Origin: GCA-020343675 sp964462945
GTDB taxonomy: Bacteria > Planctomycetota > Phycisphaerae > Sedimentisphaerales > Anaerobacaceae
Assembly: GCA_964462945.1 (NCBI GenBank)
Contig: CAYWZW010000074.1
Coordinates: 1-25,390 of the forward strand
Direction: 5' to 3'
Length of the DNA stretch: 25,390 nt
A program made the position numbers and the translations under genes. This document shows positions 17,520 to 24,682 of the stretch, one piece after another (the first letter of the stretch is position 1; every line of letters starts with the position of its first letter). The notes under the pieces were generated by a model. It had not been told where the DNA came from, searched no databases, and was given only the letters and a program-made list of their open reading frames with translations.

Positions 17520-17547
17520 ATTATACGGGCCTCTGAGACTGCGTCCA
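17520..17547 (-). promoter_or_regulatory. Promoter of the minus-strand sugar operon
   Basis: Read on the minus strand: TGGACG (17547-17542), a 16-base spacer and a perfect TATAAT (17525-17520). The first gene of the run starts about 93 bases downstream. Confidence 0.5.
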
Positions 17548-17552
17548 GTGAA

Positions 17553-17594
17553 ATTGACGATTGACAATCCACACCCGGCAATCGACAATGTGAA
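17553..17594. repeat. Degenerate 7-bp tandem array, locus B
   Basis: ATTGACG, ATTGACA, ATCCACA, CCCGGCA, ATCGACA, ATGTGAA in continuous 7-base register, six units. It lies in the divergent promoter region between the two sugar gene runs. A further short run in the same period (CGTCGAG, CATCGAG) is at 17700-17713. Confidence 0.6.
17561..17589 (+). promoter_or_regulatory. Possible promoter of the DegT operon, formed by the 7-bp array
   Basis: TTGACA (17561-17566), 17-base spacer, GACAAT (17584-17589). Both hexamers fall inside the heptamer array, so the match may be a by-product of the repeat. The DegT start is about 146 bases downstream. Confidence 0.25.
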
Positions 17595-17654
17595 AAACGT
17601 GGCGAGGCCGTCCCGGCCTTGTGTCCCGTTGGCATCTTGCCAGCGGCAGGAAAC

Positions 17655-17695
17655 AAGGGCAAGCCTGTCCCGAGTGAAGTCGAGGGGATGCCCTT
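17655..17695. repeat. Stem-loop repeat of the GAGTGAAGTCGAGG type
   Basis: AAGGGCA (17655-17661) pairs with TGCCCTT (17689-17695) around a core (CCCGAGTGAAGTCGAGGGG) that resembles the repeat core at 24529-24549. It is intergenic, upstream of the DegT gene. Confidence 0.4.
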
Positions 17696-17735
17696 GCCAC
17701 GTCGAGCATCGAGCACCGTTTGAAAGGACAATGAA

Positions 17736-19034
17736 ATGGCAGGAAAGCGCGTCCCAAAGAAAACCGAGAAATTGGCCATCGACGGCGGTCCCAAAGCGGT
17801 GACAAACAAGCTGCCCGGCTGGCCCCAGTTCGACGAAAAAGCCATCAAGGCCGTCGAGCAGGTCCTGCGCTCCGGCAAGGTCAATTACTGGACCGGCCCT
17901 AAAGGCATGGAGTTCGAGCGGAAATTCGCCGCATGGCAGGGCAGCAAATACGCGATCAGCGCCTCGAGCGGCACCTCGGCCCTTCACATCGCGCTATCGG
18001 CGCTGGGCATCGGCCCCGGCGACGAAGTCATCGTGCCCAGCTACACCTTCATCGCCAGCAGCTTCTCCATCGTTCAGGCCGGAGCCATACCCCGCTTTGC
18101 GGACGTCAATCTCGATGACCATTGTATCAGCGTCGAATCGGCCGCCAAGCTCGTGAACAAGCGCACGAAGGCCATCATGCCGGTCCATCTGTACGGCAAC
18201 GTCTGCGACATGGACAAGATTCTCGCCTTCGCAAAGAAACACAATCTCTTTGTCATAGAGGACAACGCCGAGGCATTCGGCGGCGTTTACAAAGGCAGGA
18301 AGACGGGCACGATCGGCCACGTCGCCGCGTGCAGCTTCTGCCAGAACAAGACCTTCACCACCGGCGGCGAGGGCGGCATGGTCACCACCGACGATGAAGA
18401 TCTCGCCTGGCAGGCCCGCAGCTTCCGCGACCACGGCTACGACGTCAAGCTGCGCCTGAGCCTGCTGGAGTTAGAGCAAAAGCTCCCCTACATCCATAAC
18501 GTGGTCGGCTGGAACTATCGCATGACCGAGATGCAATCGGCCATCGGCCTTGCCGAGATGGAGCGGCTCGACTCCTGGAATCTGCCCGCGCGAAGACGCA
18601 ACGCAAGGATTATCATCGAGGCGATCAAAGACCTGCCCCAGGTCCTGCACAGCCCCATCGACACCGACGACCGCCGCAACGGCTGGTACGTCATGGCGTT
18701 TTCCCTGGACATCGAGAAGATGACCTGCGACATCGGCAAATTCGTCGCCGCCTGTGGCGCCGAAGGCGCCCCCTGCTGGAAGGTCTTCTGGCCCCAGTGC
18801 CACACGGAAAGGGCCTACCAGAAATACAATTCGTTCGGCAAGAGCGGCTTCCCCTTCAAGTCCAAAGAATACACGGATCCCAAAAGCATCGACTACGGCA
18901 AAGTGGAGGTGCCCAACGCAATATGGCATCAGAGTCACACGTTCACGTGCTTCGCATTTCCGACCTACAGCGAAGACGACTGCCGGCAGATCGGCAAGGC
19001 GCTCGCCAAAGTTATCAAGGCTTATTCGAAGTGA
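17736..19034 (+). CDS. DegT/DnrJ/EryC1/StrS family PLP-dependent sugar aminotransferase
   Basis: A 432-residue fold-type I aminotransferase. The N-terminal LAIDGGPKAV is typical of the branch that includes aminocyclitol and 3-amino-5-hydroxybenzoate enzymes. The PLP site shows SSGTSALHIAL (77-87), D176 in IEDNAEA and the Schiff-base Lys205 in FCQNKTFTTGGEGG. It would transfer an amino group to a keto-sugar or keto-cyclitol in the cytoplasm. The neighbouring Gfo/Idh dehydrogenase, 22 bases downstream, is the usual partner that makes the keto group. AAAGGA lies 7 bases before the ATG. An overlapping ATG at 17731 is out of frame. It starts a four-gene plus-strand run divergent from the Tat sugar genes. 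Degradative use in reverse (deamination of an amino sugar) is also possible. Confidence 0.92.
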   Translation: MAGKRVPKKTEKLAIDGGPKAVTNKLPGWPQFDEKAIKAVEQVLRSGKVNYWTGPKGMEFERKFAAWQGSKYAISASSGTSALHIALSALGIGPGDEVIVPSYTFIASSFSIVQAGAIPRFADVNLDDHCISVESAAKLVNKRTKAIMPVHLYGNVCDMDKILAFAKKHNLFVIEDNAEAFGGVYKGRKTGTIGHVAACSFCQNKTFTTGGEGGMVTTDDEDLAWQARSFRDHGYDVKLRLSLLELEQKLPYIHNVVGWNYRMTEMQSAIGLAEMERLDSWNLPARRRNARIIIEAIKDLPQVLHSPIDTDDRRNGWYVMAFSLDIEKMTCDIGKFVAACGAEGAPCWKVFWPQCHTERAYQKYNSFGKSGFPFKSKEYTDPKSIDYGKVEVPNAIWHQSHTFTCFAFPTYSEDDCRQIGKALAKVIKAYSK

Positions 19035-19056
19035 ACGAGCTGAAAGGATTGCCGCT

Positions 19057-20100
19057 ATGCCTGAGAAAATCAAATGGGCCGTTATCGGCTCCGGCGGAAT
19101 TGCCAGAAGAAGAACGATTCCAGAGGGGATCGTTAAAGCACAAAATGCTGAATTGGCCGTAGTGTTCGATACGAATCAAGCGGCCAATGCCGAGGTGGCC
19201 AAAGAGTACCGCGTTAAACAAGCGCGGAGCATCGACGAATTGCTCGAAGCCGGCAGCGACGCCGTTTACGTCGCCACGCCCGCTCACGTTCACGCCGAAC
19301 AGGTCCGAGCCTGCGCCGAAGCCGGCAAGCACGTCCTCTGTGAAAAACCTCTTGGCATGACGGTCGCCGAGGCGAAAGAGATGATCTCGCTTTGTCGAAA
19401 AAAACGCATCAAGCTGGGCTGTGCGTTTATGATGCGATTTGTCGCCCAGCACCAAAAGGCCCTCTCGCTCATCAGGGAAGGCAGGCTCGGCCGGCCGGTT
19501 TACGCGCGGGCGCAGCTTTCATGCTGGTACCCCCTTATCGAGGGCGCCTGGCGCCAGGACCCGGCCACCGGTGGCGGCGGCGCCTTGATCGACATGGGCG
19601 GGCACTGCATCGACCTGTTAGAGATGTTCTTCGGAAACGTGGCTAAAGTCAGTTGCTTCGTGAATAATACCATCCACGATTATAAATCCGAAGATAGCGC
19701 CACGGCGATGCTATTCTTCGAAAACGGGGCGCTGGGCACGGTCGATACGTTTTTCTGCATCCCGGATAACAGCAGCAAGAACGCCCTGGAACTGTACGGC
19801 TCGAAAGGCTCCATCCTGGCCCAGGGAACCATCGGCCAGGGACCCGCCGGCCGGATGACGGCGTTCTTAGAACAAGACGACAAGGATTACGACGCACAAC
19901 AAGCCAGAACAGAAGCTCAATCGCTAACCATCGAGCCGCCACCAGTCAATACGTATCAGGCCGAGATCGAAGAGTTCAGCCAGGCCATTATAGATGATCG
20001 CGAGCCGGCTATAAGCGGCGAGCTGGGCCTGCGAAGCCAAAAAGTCCTGACGGCCTGCTACGAGTCCGCCAAGCTGGGCAAGGTCGTCACGCTCGGCTGA
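19057..20100 (+). CDS. Gfo/Idh/MocA family NAD(P)-dependent oxidoreductase
   Basis: A 347-residue oxidoreductase. The Rossmann motif VIGSGGIARR begins at residue 9. The catalytic Lys97 is in CEKPLG, and D179 and H183 are in DMGGHCID, giving the complete Lys-Asp-His set of the family. There is no export signal, so it is cytoplasmic and probably oxidises a sugar or cyclitol hydroxyl. The start at 19057 is set by AAAGGA 8 bases upstream; the frame runs open back to 18754, but that part overlaps the DegT gene and reads as out-of-frame shadow. It sits between the DegT aminotransferase and the URO-D-like gene, whose start is only 4 bases past its stop, so the three are surely co-transcribed. Confidence 0.93.
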   Translation: MPEKIKWAVIGSGGIARRRTIPEGIVKAQNAELAVVFDTNQAANAEVAKEYRVKQARSIDELLEAGSDAVYVATPAHVHAEQVRACAEAGKHVLCEKPLGMTVAEAKEMISLCRKKRIKLGCAFMMRFVAQHQKALSLIREGRLGRPVYARAQLSCWYPLIEGAWRQDPATGGGGALIDMGGHCIDLLEMFFGNVAKVSCFVNNTIHDYKSEDSATAMLFFENGALGTVDTFFCIPDNSSKNALELYGSKGSILAQGTIGQGPAGRMTAFLEQDDKDYDAQQARTEAQSLTIEPPPVNTYQAEIEEFSQAIIDDREPAISGELGLRSQKVLTACYESAKLGKVVTLG

Positions 20101-20104
20101 AGCT

Positions 20105-21166
20105 ATGGATTTTACCGACACCATCACCGAAAACACGCTGCGCGCCATCCGCTTCGAGCGGCCCGAGCATATCCCGATGATCTTCTGGATCAATCCCGCA
20201 TGTGAGCATCACTATCCGAAGGACGCTTTGCTCGAGCTTATAGACGAACACCCGCTTTTATTCCCCGAACTCGCTTCGCAAGACTACATCTCGACGAAAT
20301 TGAATCCGTGGGAACAAGCCGGAGCGCCTTACACCGACTCATGGGGTTGTGTCTGGGAAACGACCGATGATGGCATCACCGGCTCGGTGACAAAACACCC
20401 GCTGGCGGACTGGGACGCTCTGCGGAGTTTTTCGCCGCCCGATCCCACACAGACCAACGGCATGGCGCCCACCGATTGGGCCATCGTCAAAGACAAAATC
20501 CTCAAGGCCAAAGCAGAAGGCAAACCCAGCGCCGGTTCCCTCGAGCATGGCCATGCCTTTCTGAGGCTCAGTTATCTTCGAGGATACGAAAACCTCCTCT
20601 TCGACATGGCGGATGCAGATAAGCGGCTTTGGCGATTGATTGAGATGGTCGAATCCTTCAGCACCGCGATTGTGCAGCGATACGTTGACTTAGGCGTCGC
20701 GATGATGCGCTATCCCGAGGACCTCGGCGCTCAGCATGGCCCGATGCTCTCGCCGGAATACTTCCGTACGTACATCAAACCCATGTACGAGCGATTGATA
20801 GCGCCGGCCCGTCAGGCGGGTTGTCTTATCCATATACACTCGGATGGTGACATTCGCGAGCTCGTGGGCGACCTGATGGCCAGTGGCGTCGATGTGCTGA
20901 ATTTGCAGGACCTTGTCAACGGGGTTGACTGGATAGCTGCGAACCTCAAAGGCCGGCTTTGCATCGACCTGGACATCGACCGCCAGCAAATCACCCGCTT
21001 CGGCACGCCGGCGCAAATCGACGAGCTGATTCGCCGGGAGGTGCAGATGCTCGGAAGCCCCGAAGGCGGCCTGATGATGATCTACGGACTCTATCCCGGC
21101 GTGCCCCTCGAAAACGTCAAGGCGATTGCCGATGCGATGGAGCAATATGCCACTTTCTATTCGTGA
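20105..21166 (+). CDS. Uroporphyrinogen decarboxylase (URO-D) superfamily protein, not HemE
   Basis: A 353-residue TIM-barrel protein. It shows family landmarks: PEDLGAQHGPMLSPEYFR (204-221) and LIHIHSDGDIREL (241-253), with H243, H245, D247 and D249. These resemble the URO-D-like methyltransferase branch rather than HemE. The methyltransferase zinc motif H-X-C is H-X-H here. No corrinoid-binding protein is encoded nearby. Proteins of this branch are greatly expanded in planctomycetes and relatives and mostly lack a known role; a methyl-transfer or demethylation step on a sugar is only a hypothesis. There is no clear Shine-Dalgarno, but the start is 4 bases after the preceding stop, which suggests translational coupling. 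The next gene follows after 116 bases that hold a heptamer array. Confidence 0.87.
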   Translation: MDFTDTITENTLRAIRFERPEHIPMIFWINPACEHHYPKDALLELIDEHPLLFPELASQDYISTKLNPWEQAGAPYTDSWGCVWETTDDGITGSVTKHPLADWDALRSFSPPDPTQTNGMAPTDWAIVKDKILKAKAEGKPSAGSLEHGHAFLRLSYLRGYENLLFDMADADKRLWRLIEMVESFSTAIVQRYVDLGVAMMRYPEDLGAQHGPMLSPEYFRTYIKPMYERLIAPARQAGCLIHIHSDGDIRELVGDLMASGVDVLNLQDLVNGVDWIAANLKGRLCIDLDIDRQQITRFGTPAQIDELIRREVQMLGSPEGGLMMIYGLYPGVPLENVKAIADAMEQYATFYS

Positions 21167-21195
21167 GGATTTGGTTTATGATGATGTTTGCCAAT

Positions 21196-21265
21196 CACGA
21201 TACTCGATACCAGATGCTCGATACTCGCTGATCAAGAATCGAGAATCCAGAATCCAGAATCGAGT
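21196..21265. repeat. Degenerate 7-bp tandem array, locus C (ten units)
   Basis: Ten units in unbroken 7-base register: CACGATA, CTCGATA, CCAGATG, CTCGATA, CTCGCTG, ATCAAGA, ATCGAGA, ATCCAGA, ATCCAGA, ATCGAGT. It shifts from a CTCGATA-type to an ATC(C/G)AGA-type unit without losing phase. It fills most of the 116-base gap between the URO-D-like and second Gfo/Idh genes. Confidence 0.75.
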
Positions 21266-21282
21266 AAGAAAGGAGACCGAAT

Positions 21283-22299
21283 ATGAAAAAGCTTGGTGCA
21301 GCAATCATCGGTTGCGGCTGGGTCGCGGAAGAGTACGTAAAGGCCTTTCAAAACGATGAACGCTCCGAGGTACGGACGTTGGTGAGCCGAAATCCCGCAA
21401 ACGCCGAACGATACCGAGACCGCTACAACCTGCAGTGCACCATTGAGACCGACGCTTCCAAGATGCTCAAGCAAAAGGACGTCGATATCGTCGTGGTCTG
21501 TACGCCGCACAACGCGCACACGCAATACGTCGTCGCCGCCGCCGAGGCCCGCAAGCACGTCATCATTGAAAAACCCGTGGCGCTGACGCCGCAGGACGTG
21601 CTCAAGCAGCGTAAGGCCGTCAAAAAGAGCAAGGTCAAAACCATCGTCAGCTTCGTGCTGCACTGGAACCCCCTGCTGATGACCATCGACAAACTCATCG
21701 AGCAGGGCGCGTTCGGCAATATCTTCATGGTCGAGGTCGATTACCTGCACCGGATATGGAACTTGAAATGGTACGGCAGCCTGGAGATGAGCGGCACGGC
21801 CCTTATGACCGCAGGCTGCCACGCCGTCGATGCCCTGCGATGGTTCGCACGCTCGCCCGTCGAGGAAGTCAGCGCCTATCAGGTCAAAGGCGGCAATCCC
21901 GCCGACTACCCCGGCACAATCTCAATCAACGTGAAATTCAAGGATGGCAAGATCGGCCGCAGCACGACGAGCTTCGACGCGAAGATGCCCTACCGCTTCA
22001 ATATCGGCATCTACGGCACCGAGGGCACGCTGCGCAACAACGAGCTGTTCGCTCCGAAGCTCTTCCCCGGCCAGAACGACTTTATGAAAATCCCCTGCAT
22101 CCTGCCCGACAGCGGCGACGTCTCACACCACCCCTTCCGGGGCGAGGTCTCCCACTTCCTCGATTGTATTATCGATAACAAGAGACCTTATCCCGACTTA
22201 GACGATGCAGCCGTGACGCAGGCCGTCTGCTTCGCCGCCGACCGCTCCGCCGAGTCCGCCCAGCCCGTCCCCATCAGCGAATTCAAAGAATTGTTGTAA
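21283..22299 (+). CDS. Gfo/Idh/MocA family oxidoreductase (second, divergent copy)
   Basis: A 338-residue oxidoreductase with the dinucleotide motif IIGCGWVAEE (8-17) and the catalytic Lys97 in IEKPVA. His180 is present in TAGCHAVD, but the Asp normally four residues before it (D-X-G-X-H, as in the copy at 19057) is Thr176, so the active site is modified. There is no signal peptide, so it is cytoplasmic. AAAGGAGA lies 6-7 bases before the ATG. It is a distant paralogue of the upstream copy rather than a recent duplicate and probably acts on a different substrate or step. It is last in the plus-strand run, separated from the URO-D-like gene by a 116-base gap with a heptamer array, and converges on the SIR2-like gene. 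Confidence 0.92.
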   Translation: MKKLGAAIIGCGWVAEEYVKAFQNDERSEVRTLVSRNPANAERYRDRYNLQCTIETDASKMLKQKDVDIVVVCTPHNAHTQYVVAAAEARKHVIIEKPVALTPQDVLKQRKAVKKSKVKTIVSFVLHWNPLLMTIDKLIEQGAFGNIFMVEVDYLHRIWNLKWYGSLEMSGTALMTAGCHAVDALRWFARSPVEEVSAYQVKGGNPADYPGTISINVKFKDGKIGRSTTSFDAKMPYRFNIGIYGTEGTLRNNELFAPKLFPGQNDFMKIPCILPDSGDVSHHPFRGEVSHFLDCIIDNKRPYPDLDDAAVTQAVCFAADRSAESAQPVPISEFKELL

Positions 22300-22310
22300 A
22301 CTGAATTAGC

Positions 22311-22340
22311 CACGTATAAACACGAGTAAACACGAAATGA
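22311..22340. repeat. Short 10-bp tandem repeat
   Basis: CACGTATAAA, CACGAGTAAA, CACGAAATGA: three 10-base units just after the second Gfo/Idh gene, in the convergent gap. The period differs from the 7-base arrays. Confidence 0.4.
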
Positions 22341-22344
22341 ATTC

Positions 22345-22369
22345 GTAGGGTAGCGGCTTGCCCCATGCC
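22345..22369. repeat. Degenerate GTAGGG...GGCTTGCCCC hairpin repeat
   Basis: It resembles the reverse complement of the perfect hairpin at 24659-24680, sharing GTAGGGT and GGCTTGCCCCA, but one arm is mutated so the stem is weak. It lies between convergent genes. Confidence 0.35.
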
Positions 22370-22431
22370 AACTTTATTAGGCTTATAAAAAACCTGTCGT
22401 TTGTGTTGGTGGTTTAAGAGCTATCTGATTT

Positions 22432-23379
22432 TCACAGAACTTCCCTCAACAATGATAAACAGTCCTGATTTCTTATATTGACTCTTCGGCTCTTGCCATT
22501 TATTTTGGTTTCGAGTAGAGATTTGACGGTGGCTATTTCTTTGAGAGTGAAATTCAAGGCTGTACCTTCAACACGGCTGACCCCTTCGAGTACGCCAGGA
22601 ATTCCAAGGGCGTCCAGATTTTCCTCAGCATATCCAAAACCAAGGAAGAAGACTCTGGTTGTCTTACTGATCAGTTCTTGGGCTTCCTTCAATTTGGGGT
22701 TCTCACCTTCTTCATAGACTATCTTGATGTTTCGGCAAAGGGAATCCACATCGATGTAATTAACGTCCACCCGGTATGGAATCTGATCGACCTGGGCTTG
22801 CCATTCCAAAGGTGCTACCTGTCCGAAAACGTGACAAATCTTAATTTGGCTTAGCTGTTCTATAATCTTATCTTCCCGAATACCACTGAATGAGTTGACA
22901 AAACTATCATATAGAAAATGCTCCAAAGACCTGTCGTAATTAAAAGTAATAAAGGAGACATCGTTCTGGCTGAAGCGACTATAATCTTCCTTTTTAACAA
23001 GTTCGTCCGTCATCTGTTCGAATAACCATCTGTACCAGTCTTGCTTCGTGTCTTCTGCTTCTTCTCTGAAACGGCTCACATGTTCCGCAGCGAGAATCCT
23101 GAAAATGATAGCACGTTTTCCTACAATACTGAACTCTGGGTTCCGAGCCAAGAATAGGTCAATAGACGGTGTGGAGGACTTACGGAACTTGTTGACAAAC
23201 TCCTTTGCTCTGTGTACTTCCTGAGTTATAAGCGGATCACCTCTGTTGTTGTGCCGCAGATAGTTTTCAACATCTGCAGTGTACCTGGAAAGTACCTGGT
23301 CCCGTAATCCTCTACCCGTAGGAAATCCATACGGACAGCTTGCCCCGGCACCTAAAACAAAAACAGCATTCTGAATCAT
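22432..23379 (-). CDS. SIR2-like domain protein, putative NAD-consuming defence effector
   Basis: A 315-residue protein. It starts with a SIR2-type nucleotide site, VFVLGAGASCPYGFPTG (6-22). SIDLFLARN (72-80) follows, then a GK..I...L..E helix, a feature shared by SIR2-like proteins of phage-defence type. FITFNYDRSLEHFL gives N147 and D149 of the TxNxD motif. H183 in CHVFG is a candidate catalytic His, and VFFLGFGYAEEN (243-254) fits the second nucleotide-binding strand. SIR2-like effectors in known systems (Thoeris ThsA, DSR, SIR2-containing Argonaute and AVAST systems) cleave NAD to stop infected cells; that role is inferred here. AAGGAGAGG lies 5 bases before the ATG at 23379; the longer frame begins with TTG and is rejected. 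It starts 10 bases after the HEPN/Abi-like gene ends, so the two form an operon. Confidence 0.8.
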   Translation of the reverse strand: MIQNAVFVLGAGASCPYGFPTGRGLRDQVLSRYTADVENYLRHNNRGDPLITQEVHRAKEFVNKFRKSSTPSIDLFLARNPEFSIVGKRAIIFRILAAEHVSRFREEAEDTKQDWYRWLFEQMTDELVKKEDYSRFSQNDVSFITFNYDRSLEHFLYDSFVNSFSGIREDKIIEQLSQIKICHVFGQVAPLEWQAQVDQIPYRVDVNYIDVDSLCRNIKIVYEEGENPKLKEAQELISKTTRVFFLGFGYAEENLDALGIPGVLEGVSRVEGTALNFTLKEIATVKSLLETKINGKSRRVNIRNQDCLSLLREVL

Positions 23380-23389
23380 TGGCCTCTCC

Positions 23390-24202
23390 TTATTTGGACT
23401 CAATGACCAAACGGATAATTAGACCTGTCATGTACAAGTACGCTTCGGCCTCTTGTCTTGTCATGTCATGTCTTTCCGGCGAGGCATGTCGATAGTCGTG
23501 AGCATACCTGATATAGACCGCCAATAGTGACTTCCACCCGTCCGACAAACTCATTTTTCGCAGTAACTCATCCTTGTTGTTGTCCAGGTTCTTTCGATTT
23601 CCAAGCACATTCTTCGCCACCCCCTCTAAGGCAGAATAGCAATTCTTTATCACGTCGGCCAAGGAGCCTCCTTGCGAATAGTTTTGGAGCGCTATTCGAT
23701 AGTCTTGTCTTTCATTCGGATAGTCTTTCAGCCATGTGAAGGTTTGCTCGATAAGGGCTTCATCCAGTTCGCCAGCCCCCGACGGATAGAATAAGCCATC
23801 CTTCCATTTGACTCCGATATCCCGGGTACATCGGGACAGTATGCCTTCAATCCCCTTGGACAACCATGCACGGCCCTCGTCCGAATCACCCTGAATCTGA
23901 ATACGTGCATACAAGACGCACAATAGTTCAAGTGTCTTTGTAAAATCATTTCCTGTCAGGATTACCAACTCGGGTGGTGGAGGTGTGAGGTATCGCCCTC
24001 TTCTTCTTGGTAATGAATGAGCATCGACGCCCATTTCAAAAGAAAGAGCCTCAAAGAGCTCGTCATATTTGAAAGAAAGAGGTACGAGCGTATCTATACG
24101 GTGGAAGATGGCCTGATTCACTCGTTGCACAAATCGGTCTCTTTCATCAATAATCCCATCTTCTATGCCAAGGATTTCATTAAATCTTTTGCGTATGCTC
24201 AT
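23390..24202 (-). CDS. Protein with C-terminal HEPN/Abi-like domain, partner of the SIR2-like gene
   Basis: A 270-residue protein I cannot assign to a named family. The C-terminal 90 or so residues are helical and resemble the abortive-infection/HEPN type: SLADVIKNCYSALEGVAKNVLG, then YAHDYRHASPERHDMTRQEAEAYLYMTGLIIRLVIE. It has an R-X6-H spacing (RHASPERH), as in HEPN ribonucleases (R-X4-6-H), and the usual E-A-...-YL...LIIRL final helix. The N-terminal part is unrecognised and contains a proline run (TPPPPEL, near residue 73). It may be the sensor or a second toxin for the SIR2-like protein 10 bases downstream. The ATG at 24202 has GAGG 8 bases upstream. An in-frame GTG at 24226 overlaps the stop of the small upstream ORF (GTGA) and would add 8 residues; both starts are possible. 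Confidence 0.68.
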   Translation of the reverse strand: MSIRKRFNEILGIEDGIIDERDRFVQRVNQAIFHRIDTLVPLSFKYDELFEALSFEMGVDAHSLPRRRGRYLTPPPPELVILTGNDFTKTLELLCVLYARIQIQGDSDEGRAWLSKGIEGILSRCTRDIGVKWKDGLFYPSGAGELDEALIEQTFTWLKDYPNERQDYRIALQNYSQGGSLADVIKNCYSALEGVAKNVLGNRKNLDNNKDELLRKMSLSDGWKSLLAVYIRYAHDYRHASPERHDMTRQEAEAYLYMTGLIIRLVIESK

Positions 24203-24222
24203 GACTTGAACCTCGGTCTTAC

Positions 24223-24387
24223 TCACAGTCCGGTTTGGTCTTGGCCAAGAGGAACTAAAGGGGTCATGCCGTAATCCTTAACATTTTTTGCACTTTCTTT
24301 GTTTGTTTTAAGCCTTTCACATCGAATCAAACTTAGGGACACGTCGCTTATTTCATCCTTTTGTTCAGATCGTCTTGTCTCTCGCAT
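24223..24387 (-). CDS. Small charged ORF (54 aa) at the head of the HEPN/SIR2 cassette
   Basis: A 54-residue ORF, MRETRRSEQKDEISD at its start, rich in Arg, Lys and Glu, with a mid-region LSLIRCERLKTNKESAKNV and no known domain. Support is positional. GGAG lies 6 bases before the ATG. Its TGA overlaps by four bases (GTGA) an in-frame GTG start of the HEPN/Abi-like gene, as in translationally coupled operons. It could be a small antitoxin, regulator or leader peptide, or a chance ORF; nothing in the sequence decides. Confidence 0.4.
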   Translation of the reverse strand: MRETRRSEQKDEISDVSLSLIRCERLKTNKESAKNVKDYGMTPLVPLGQDQTGL

Positions 24388-24511
24388 AAAATTCTCCAAA
24401 CAAATACGTCAAAACGAACTCGCCCGGCATCTTCGCATTTTAGCGTAACACATTTGATTCTGTTTGTCACGGATTTCCCGGCAAAAACGTGAAATTAGAT
24501 CCCTCGGCGGT

Positions 24512-24556
24512 CCCTTCGACGGAGTTTACCCTGAGCGGAGTCGAACGGGCTCAGGG
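24512..24556. repeat. Nested inverted repeat of the CTTCGAC / CCTGAGCGGAGTCGAA type
   Basis: CCCTTCGAC (24512-24520) pairs imperfectly with GTCGAACGGG (24540-24549), and CCCTGAGC (24529-24536) pairs perfectly with GCTCAGGG (24549-24556). Its core is the reverse complement of the repeat at 1244-1262. Confidence 0.5.
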
Positions 24557-24611
24557 CTTCGGCTAATTCGGGACGGCTTCGCCGGATTGCCGCGTCGCCC
24601 GGTCGGTCCGA

Positions 24612-24653
24612 CTTCGACATTCGATATTCGCTATTCAATATTCATTATTTAGC
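24612..24653. repeat. Degenerate 7-bp tandem array, locus D
   Basis: CTTCGAC, ATTCGAT, ATTCGCT, ATTCAAT, ATTCATT, ATTTAGC: six units in exact 7-base register. Confidence 0.7.
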
Positions 24654-24658
24654 CTGAT

Positions 24659-24680
24659 GGTGGGGCAAGCCCCACCCTAC
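24659..24680. repeat. Perfect GGTGGGGC hairpin repeat
   Basis: GGTGGGGC (24659-24666), a 2-base loop AA, then GCCCCACC (24669-24676), followed by CTAC. The tight 8-base perfect stem lies between two heptamer arrays. A decayed copy in the opposite orientation is at 22345-22369. Confidence 0.6.
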
Positions 24681-24682
24681 CT

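Noticed and set aside
17445..17987. Minus-strand ORF across the divergent promoter region
   Set aside because: Its sequence is made from the repeat elements and the antisense of the DegT gene; no family resemblance.
18754..19056. Upstream extension of the first Gfo/Idh gene
   Set aside because: It overlaps the DegT coding region in another frame and reads as Arg/Pro/Ser-rich shadow; the ribosome-binding site and Rossmann motif support the start at 19057.
21196..21265. CRISPR array
   Set aside because: Regular repeats are present but units are 7 bases with no spacers, and no cas gene is in the window.
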